Assembly: GCF_042654985.1 (NCBI RefSeq)
Contig: NZ_JBHSMT010000029.1
Location: 248,001 to 312,000, forward strand
Length of the DNA stretch: 64,000 nucleotides
Source of the DNA: Paraherbaspirillum soli
GTDB taxonomy: Bacteria; Pseudomonadota; Gammaproteobacteria; Burkholderiales; Burkholderiaceae_D
Direction: 5' to 3'
Part shown: positions 59,201-64,000 of the stretch, piece after piece
How positions within the stretch are numbered: the first letter of the stretch is position 1
Layout of the letters: each line of letters starts with the position of its first letter
The notes under the pieces: model-generated
The model's database searches: none
What the model saw: only the letters and a program-made list of their open reading frames with translations
Told to the model about the DNA's origin: nothing
Made by a program: the position numbers and the translations under genes

Positions 59201-61003
59201 TCAAAAGGTTTCCCAGTCGTCGTCCGCCGGCACTTTGGCCGAAGCGGGAGCCGCTGCCGGCGCCGGCGCTGCAGCCGAGGTCGGCGTCAATTTCAGGTAA
59301 GGCTTCTGGGCCGCGCTGCCGGCGGCCTTGGCTTTGGCTGACTTCAGGATCGGCTTGGCGGCAGAGCCGGCCCGCACCGCTGCCGGTGCCGGCCGGCTGA
59401 CCGGCTTGCTGCTGGCCGCGGCGGCCGCCAGGTGCGATTGCGTGCCCTGCCCCGGGCTGTCCTGCAAGCGGAATACCGACACCGCTTCGTGCAGGCGCTG
59501 GGCTTGCTCTTCCAGCGCGCCGGCCGCGGCGGCGGCTTGCTCGACCAGTGCCGCATTTTGCTGCGTCACGCGGTCCATCTGGATCACGGCTTGGTTGACT
59601 TGTTCGATGCCGCTGCTTTGTTCTTCCGAGGCTTCGGTGATTTCGCCCATGATGTGGGTGACGCGTTTGACCGCTTGCACCACTTCGTTCATGGTTTCGC
59701 CGGCGCGGTCCACCAGCACCGAGCCGGAATCGACGCGCGCCACCGAGTCGTCGATCAAGCCCTTGATTTCCTTGGCCGCCTGCGCGCTGCGCTGCGCCAG
59801 GGTCCGCACTTCGCCGGCCACCACGGCAAAACCGCGGCCTTGTTCGCCAGCGCGGGCAGCTTCCACCGCGGCGTTCAGGGCCAGGATATTGGTCTGGAAA
59901 GCGATGCCGTCGATCACGCCGATGATGTCGGCAATCTTTCTGGAGCTGTCGGTGATGCCCTGCATGGTGTCGACCACCTGACCGACCACGGTGCCGCCCT
60001 TGGCGGCGATGTCGGAGGCGGTTTGCGCCAGCTGTCCGGCTTGCCGCGCATTGTCGGCGTTCTGGCGCACGGTGGCGGTCAGCTGTTCCATGCTGGCGGC
60101 GGTTTGCTCCAGCGATGCGGCTTGCTGTTCGGTGCGGGCCGACAAATCGCTGTTGCCGGCCGCGATTTCGCGGGTGGCTACGGTGATCGAGCTGCTGCCC
60201 TGGCGGATCTCCTTGACCGTCGCCGCCAGTCGCTGCTGCATCTGCTGCATCGCGTGCAACAGGCTGCTGGTGTCTTTGGCGCCGACCTCTACTTGCAAGT
60301 TGAGATCGCCGTCGGCAATCCTGCTTGCGATTTCGGTCGCGTACACCGGCTCGCCGCCCAGGCTGCGGGTGACGCTGTTAATCACCAGCAGCATCAATGC
60401 CGAGACGGCAGCGCCGATGGCGAACAGGATCATCAGTTCTTTGCGCAGGTTGGCGTAGAACTCGGTGCTGACGTCGTTCAGGAACACGCCGGCGGCGATA
60501 TGCCAATCCCACGGTTGGAAATACTTGACGTAGCTGACCTTCGGCACTTCTTCCTTGCTTGGCAGTTCGGTGTAGTAGTCGACATAGCCCGCCCCCTGCT
60601 CCTTGCCGACTTTGACCAGCTCAGTGAAGTAGTGCTTGCCGTTGGGGTCTTTCTTTTCGGCGACGTTCTTGCCGATCAATTCCAGCTTGATTGGATGCTC
60701 CAGCACCACCGGCTGCGAATCATTGATGAAAAAATAATTGCCGTCGCCGAAGCGCATCGCGGTGATGCGTTTCAACGCTTCGCGCTGCGCGTCTTCCTTC
60801 TTCATCTTGTTCGCGGCGACATCGGCGGCGTAGCTTTTGACCAAGGTGTCCGCGGTCTCGACCAGGTTTTTGACCGCTTCCTTGCGCTCTTTCAGCATGG
60901 TGTCGCGAGTGTTCATCGCCGACCAGCCGCCCAACACCAGCAAGCCGACCCACATGCATGCCAGCGCCGCTAATAGCTTCCTTTTTAAACTTAAGTTGTT
61001 CAT
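59201..61003 (-). CDS. Methyl-accepting chemotaxis protein, Cache sensor, with C-terminal pentapeptide
   Basis: 600 residues: TM1 (residues ~10-28), a periplasmic single-Cache domain (FGDGNYFFINDSQPVVLEHP), TM2 (~190-210), HAMP, and the signalling domain with IIGVIDGIAFQTNILALNAA. It ends DDDWETF; the last five residues match the CheR/CheB-binding pentapeptide (NWETF type). It lies directly upstream of cheR. A weak TAAG-N11-GCCG match (61121-61147) could be a sigma-28 promoter. Confidence 0.95.
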   Translation of the reverse strand: MNNLSLKRKLLAALACMWVGLLVLGGWSAMNTRDTMLKERKEAVKNLVETADTLVKSYAADVAANKMKKEDAQREALKRITAMRFGDGNYFFINDSQPVVLEHPIKLELIGKNVAEKKDPNGKHYFTELVKVGKEQGAGYVDYYTELPSKEEVPKVSYVKYFQPWDWHIAAGVFLNDVSTEFYANLRKELMILFAIGAAVSALMLLVINSVTRSLGGEPVYATEIASRIADGDLNLQVEVGAKDTSSLLHAMQQMQQRLAATVKEIRQGSSSITVATREIAAGNSDLSARTEQQAASLEQTAASMEQLTATVRQNADNARQAGQLAQTASDIAAKGGTVVGQVVDTMQGITDSSRKIADIIGVIDGIAFQTNILALNAAVEAARAGEQGRGFAVVAGEVRTLAQRSAQAAKEIKGLIDDSVARVDSGSVLVDRAGETMNEVVQAVKRVTHIMGEITEASEEQSSGIEQVNQAVIQMDRVTQQNAALVEQAAAAAGALEEQAQRLHEAVSVFRLQDSPGQGTQSHLAAAAASSKPVSRPAPAAVRAGSAAKPILKSAKAKAAGSAAQKPYLKLTPTSAAAPAPAAAPASAKVPADDDWETF

Positions 61004-61379
61004 TTCCGCCCGCCTAAGAGATTTTTACAGCCGCGCTTCAATGGCGCAGTCATCGTCGTGCAGCCCCCACCTTGGCCCACACTGCAATATAAGCAGGCGC
61101 GGCCTCTGCTGATGCCCAGAAAAACGGCCTAAACAGCCAGCTTCTTAAGCTATGGTCGTAGGTTGGGCTGGAAAGCCCAACGTTTGGTGGCGACGGAGAT
61201 GAAAATGTTGGGCTTTCCAGCCCAACCTACGCTCTTGTGGTCCGCAACAATCTGCGCTATCGTGCCCACGTCGCGCAGAAAGTACGCGATGCGGCGTCAG
61301 AACCGCTTACACCTTACCTTGTGCCCGCCACCTTCGTCGCCCGACGAAGGGCGGAAATTCACCGTACGAGGAGATCAGC
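61004..61379. other. Spacer between receptor gene and paralog C
   Basis: Divergent region. It holds the promoter of the receptor gene, a TTGGGCT-type repeat (61158-61230) and the leader of the 86-residue paralog C, which has a small stem of its own (CCTTCGTCGC / GACGAAGG) but not the leader seen before copies A and B. Confidence 0.55.
61158..61230. repeat. TTGGGCT-type palindromic repeat
   Basis: GTAGGTTGGGCTGGAAAGCCC and its inverted partner GGGCTTTCCAGCCCAACCTAC around a 30-bp centre. Confidence 0.85.
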
Positions 61380-61640
61380 ATGCATGGCAACAATCCGTCG
61401 CAACCATCCCCAGCTTCCCCCGCAATCGTGTATCTCAATCGCGCCATCGACAACGCCTGTCTCGGCATGCACAGCGCCACCGACGTGCTGCGCGTCTTCA
61501 AGGCGATGCGTGACCTTTCCAAAAACAATGAAGTGATGCAGGGGCTGGCGCTGACCGGCATCAAACTGGCCGACGACCACTTCAATATGTTCGATGCCGA
61601 GCGTGGAGAATTGGAGCGCGAGAAGGCTGGCAAGCCGTAG
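61380..61640 (+). CDS. 86-residue protein, paralog C
   Basis: Starts MHGNNPSQPS with GAGGAGA upstream. Diverged from A and B (KAMRDLSKNNEVMQ and FNMFDAERGELE shared) but of the same length. It is followed 37 bp later by the composite repeat, as paralog B is. Confidence 0.7.
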   Translation: MHGNNPSQPSPASPAIVYLNRAIDNACLGMHSATDVLRVFKAMRDLSKNNEVMQGLALTGIKLADDHFNMFDAERGELEREKAGKP

Positions 61641-61677
61641 GACTCGGGTTTGCGAGGCTTACGCTGCAACAGAGCTA

Positions 61678-62613
61678 AATGGGGTCAGAGTTTTTTTTCG
61701 TCGGCTGTTTGACGAAAATTACTCTGACCCCTTTTAGCGAGCCACGGAGTAGATACGTTTGCATTCGGTCGTTCGGTCGTCGCGTAGCTAATACGGTCAC
61801 CACTCCGTGGATGCTCGCCGGGGGTGGCCCGGCAGCCAGTCCCTTTTCTTGCTTCGCCAAGAAAAGGAACCAAAAGAAGGCGACCGCAAGCCACTGCCCG
61901 CCGTAGGCGGGTCCCCAAATGTGCCAACTATTAGCCGGGTGTGAAGACAAACTCGCCTTCGGCTCAAACATGTCTTCCCACAATTCCCGGCTAACAGTCG
62001 TCCCATTTGGCAGCGTCTCAATGCGGAATGCACGTCAACGGCAACGTCAAAAACACCCCCACCCCCTCGGCGCTCCGTAGGCCGCTAAGCGGGGGTAGGT
62101 TGGGCTGCAAAGCCCAACGTTTGACGCGACGGCGGTGAAAATGTTGGGCTTCGCCTTCGGCTCAACCACAACCTACGACGCCTCTTAAACTATGTCCCCG
62201 ATTAACTACAGAGGCTGTGGGTTTTGCCGTTGCCGTTGCCGTTGACGTTGATCTTGAATTCCGCATTGGGACGCTGCCAAATGTGGTGGCTGTCAGTCGG
62301 GAATTGTGGGAAGGCATGTTTGAGCGCAGCGAGTTTGCCTTCACACCCGACTGATAGACGACACATTTGGGGACCTGACCGAAGGGAAGGCAGTGGCTTT
62401 GCGGTCGCCTTCTTTTGGTTACTTTTCTTGGCGAAGCAAGAAAAGTGACTAGCTGCCGGGCTACCCCCGGCGGGCTTCCACGGAGTAGCAAATGTATTAG
62501 CTACCCAAAGACCGAACGCATGCAACCGCCCAAACTCCGTGGCCCATTAAAAGGGGTCAGAGTAATTTTCGTCAAACACCCGACGAAAAAAACTCTGACC
62601 CCATTTAACTACG
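61678..62613. repeat. Composite inverted-repeat block, copy C
   Basis: Reverse-complement counterpart of 32970-33955: arms 61678-62040 (inverted) and 62200-62613 (forward) around a centre with TTGGGCTT palindromes (62095-62174). Each outer end carries the GGGGTCAGAGT / ACTCTGACCCC hairpin (61681-61731, 62553-62602). It is gap-free. It fills the stretch between paralog C and the second receptor gene. Confidence 0.8.
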
Positions 62614-62629
62614 TGTCTCGTAATTGATG

Positions 62630-64000
62630 CTATTGCGACAGCGACCGCATCTTACGCCCTTGCAGCTGCTGCGCCTTTGGCGTGATGTCGATCATGCGCT
62701 TACCCTGGGGCCGAACTTGCGGCTGGGACGGCGGCGGGACAACCACTTCGCCGCCGTCCAATTTGAAGGCGCTGACCACCTGCGCCAAGGCAGCGGACTG
62801 ATCCTGCAGGCTGGCGGCGGCAGCCGACGCTTCTTCCACCAGCGCGGCGTTCTGCTGGGTGACTTGATCCATCTGACTGATGGCTTGATTGACTTGTTCG
62901 ATGCCGGTGGTTTGCTCGTTGCTGGCGGCGCTGATCTCGCCCATGATGTCGGTCACCCGTTTGACGCTGGCGACGATTTCATCCATGGTCGAACCGGCTT
63001 GATCGACCAGCCGGGTGCCGACCCCGACCTTTTCTACCGAGTCGTCAATCAGCGATTTGATTTCCTTGGCGGCAGCGGCGGAGCGCTGAGCCAGGCTCCT
63101 GACTTCGGCTGCCACGACCGCAAAACCGCGCCCCTGCTCGCCGGCCCGGGCCGCCTCCACCGCGGCGTTCAACGCCAGGATATTGGTCTGGAAAGCGATG
63201 CCGTCAATCACGCCGATGATGTCGACGATTTTTTTTGACGAGGCATTGATCGAGCCCATGGTGTTGACCACCTGGGTCACCACCGAGCCGCCGTGGATCG
63301 CTACTTCGGATGCGGATACCGCCAGCTGATTGGCTTGACTGGCATTGTCGGCGTTCTGCTTGACGGTCGAGGTCAGCTGCTCCATCGAGGCGGCGGTTTC
63401 TTGCAGCGAGCTGGCTTGCTGCTCGGTGCGCGACGACAAATTAAGATTCCCGGCAGCGATCTGGCCGGAGGCGGTGGCGATGGTGTCGGTGCCGCTGCGG
63501 ACTTCGCCGACGATTCTTAGCAGGCTTTGATTCATGTCTTTCAATGCGTGCATCAGCTGGCCGGTTTCGTCGCTGGAGCGGACTTCGATGTCCGCGGTCA
63601 GGTCGCCGGCGGCGACTCTGCGCGCCACGTTAACGGCAAAACCGAGCGGCGTCGAGACGATGCGCGCGATCCATACGGCCAGGCCGAAACCGAGCAGCAC
63701 CATGAGCACCATCAGGCCCATGATCCAGTTTCGTGCCTGGGCGTAGATGTCTTCACCCTTCTTGCTAGCGCGGACGCTGCCGTCGCTGTTGATCTGCACC
63801 AGGCGTTCGACATCGTTGTCGAGCTGGATGATGAGCGCCAGCGATTCGCCGCGGCTTTCTTTCAGCGCCTCATCCTTTTTGAAAGAACGCGACAGCGCGA
63901 CGATCTTGCCGCCTACCGTCAGATAGCTGGCGAACTGGGTCTTGAGCTGCTCGTACACGGCTTTTTCTTCCGGCTCGGACACCAGGGTGCCGTATAGGGC
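62630..64000 (-). CDS. Methyl-accepting chemotaxis protein (5' end outside window)
   Basis: Frame open to the right edge (first visible residues ALYGTLVSEPEE). Seen: the end of a periplasmic four-helix-type sensor, TM2 (WIMGLMVLMVLLGFGLAVWI), HAMP, and the methylation/signalling domain (IIGVIDGIAFQTNILALNAA). The C-terminus ends RKMRSLSQ with no CheR pentapeptide, unlike the receptor at 59201. Confidence 0.95.
   Translation of the reverse strand, partial: ALYGTLVSEPEEKAVYEQLKTQFASYLTVGGKIVALSRSFKKDEALKESRGESLALIIQLDNDVERLVQINSDGSVRASKKGEDIYAQARNWIMGLMVLMVLLGFGLAVWIARIVSTPLGFAVNVARRVAAGDLTADIEVRSSDETGQLMHALKDMNQSLLRIVGEVRSGTDTIATASGQIAAGNLNLSSRTEQQASSLQETAASMEQLTSTVKQNADNASQANQLAVSASEVAIHGGSVVTQVVNTMGSINASSKKIVDIIGVIDGIAFQTNILALNAAVEAARAGEQGRGFAVVAAEVRSLAQRSAAAAKEIKSLIDDSVEKVGVGTRLVDQAGSTMDEIVASVKRVTDIMGEISAASNEQTTGIEQVNQAISQMDQVTQQNAALVEEASAAAASLQDQSAALAQVVSAFKLDGGEVVVPPPSQPQVRPQGKRMIDITPKAQQLQGRKMRSLSQ

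Noticed and set aside
61675..62033. Frames in the long repeats (FFWFLFLAKQEK-type proteins)
   Set aside because: They follow the repeat copies in different frames and lengths, have no ribosome sites, and cross hairpins; intergenic repeat rather than gene.

Overview
The window is a chromosomal piece of a Gram-negative betaproteobacterium of the order Burkholderiales, most like the family Oxalobacteraceae. I infer this from high-GC coding sequence, the order of the flagellar genes, a CheZ-type chemotaxis operon, and accessory genes typical of that order (a PA-IIL/RS-IIL lectin, AidA/PixA proteins, signal-peptide-bearing Rhs/YD proteins). The genus is not determined. The assembly is a draft: three runs of exactly 10 N (2544-2553, 11362-11371, 33599-33608) each fall inside sequence that is repeated elsewhere in the window.

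The backbone is one long motility locus. In order it holds fliI(partial)-fliJ-fliK (+, 1-2836); flgBCDEFGHIJ (-, 23499-16122); flgA and flgMN (+, 24193-25840); flgKL (+, 34078-37287); fliLMNOPQR (-, 45841-41286); flhB-flhA-flhF-flhG-fliA (-, 53521-46142); cheR-cheD-cheB-cheY-cheZ (-, 59026-55273) and two chemoreceptor genes (-, 59201-61003 and 62630 to the right edge). Together they build the basal body, export gate, hook and hook-filament junction, time late gene expression (FliA/FlgM) and steer the motor. Two good sigma-28 promoters are visible, before flgM and flgK.

Accessory islands interrupt this backbone. (1) 2837-7661: a duplicated fliK 3' end, an AidA/PixA gene, a tRNA 3' fragment, and an operon of putative immunity genes and a truncated HELLH protein between direct repeats. 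(2) 7662-12645: a YD-repeat/Rhs polymorphic toxin system divided over two overlapping, separately exported polypeptides, plus a membrane immunity candidate. (3) 12840-15060: a 16-unit 21-bp minisatellite and a group II intron. (4) 25976-32039: a small basic protein, a CDF transporter, a PAAR + M35 metallopeptidase type VI effector module with two paralogous periplasmic immunity candidates, and a bacterioferritin/FTR1 iron pair. (5) 37592-41106: a LecB-type lectin, a decayed second lectin, a DMT transporter and two AidA/PixA proteins, with LuxR-type palindromes before both lectin loci.

Three 86-residue paralogous proteins (15348, 32610, 61380) lie between the flagellar operons. Two have a conserved promoter and a long structured leader, and all three are followed at once by the same kind of repetitive block. 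The two complete blocks, of about 950 bp, are themselves inverted-repeat composites. This small-gene/leader/repeat module and the lectin-AidA cargo bracketed by duplicated flagellar gene 3' ends are the most unusual things seen here.
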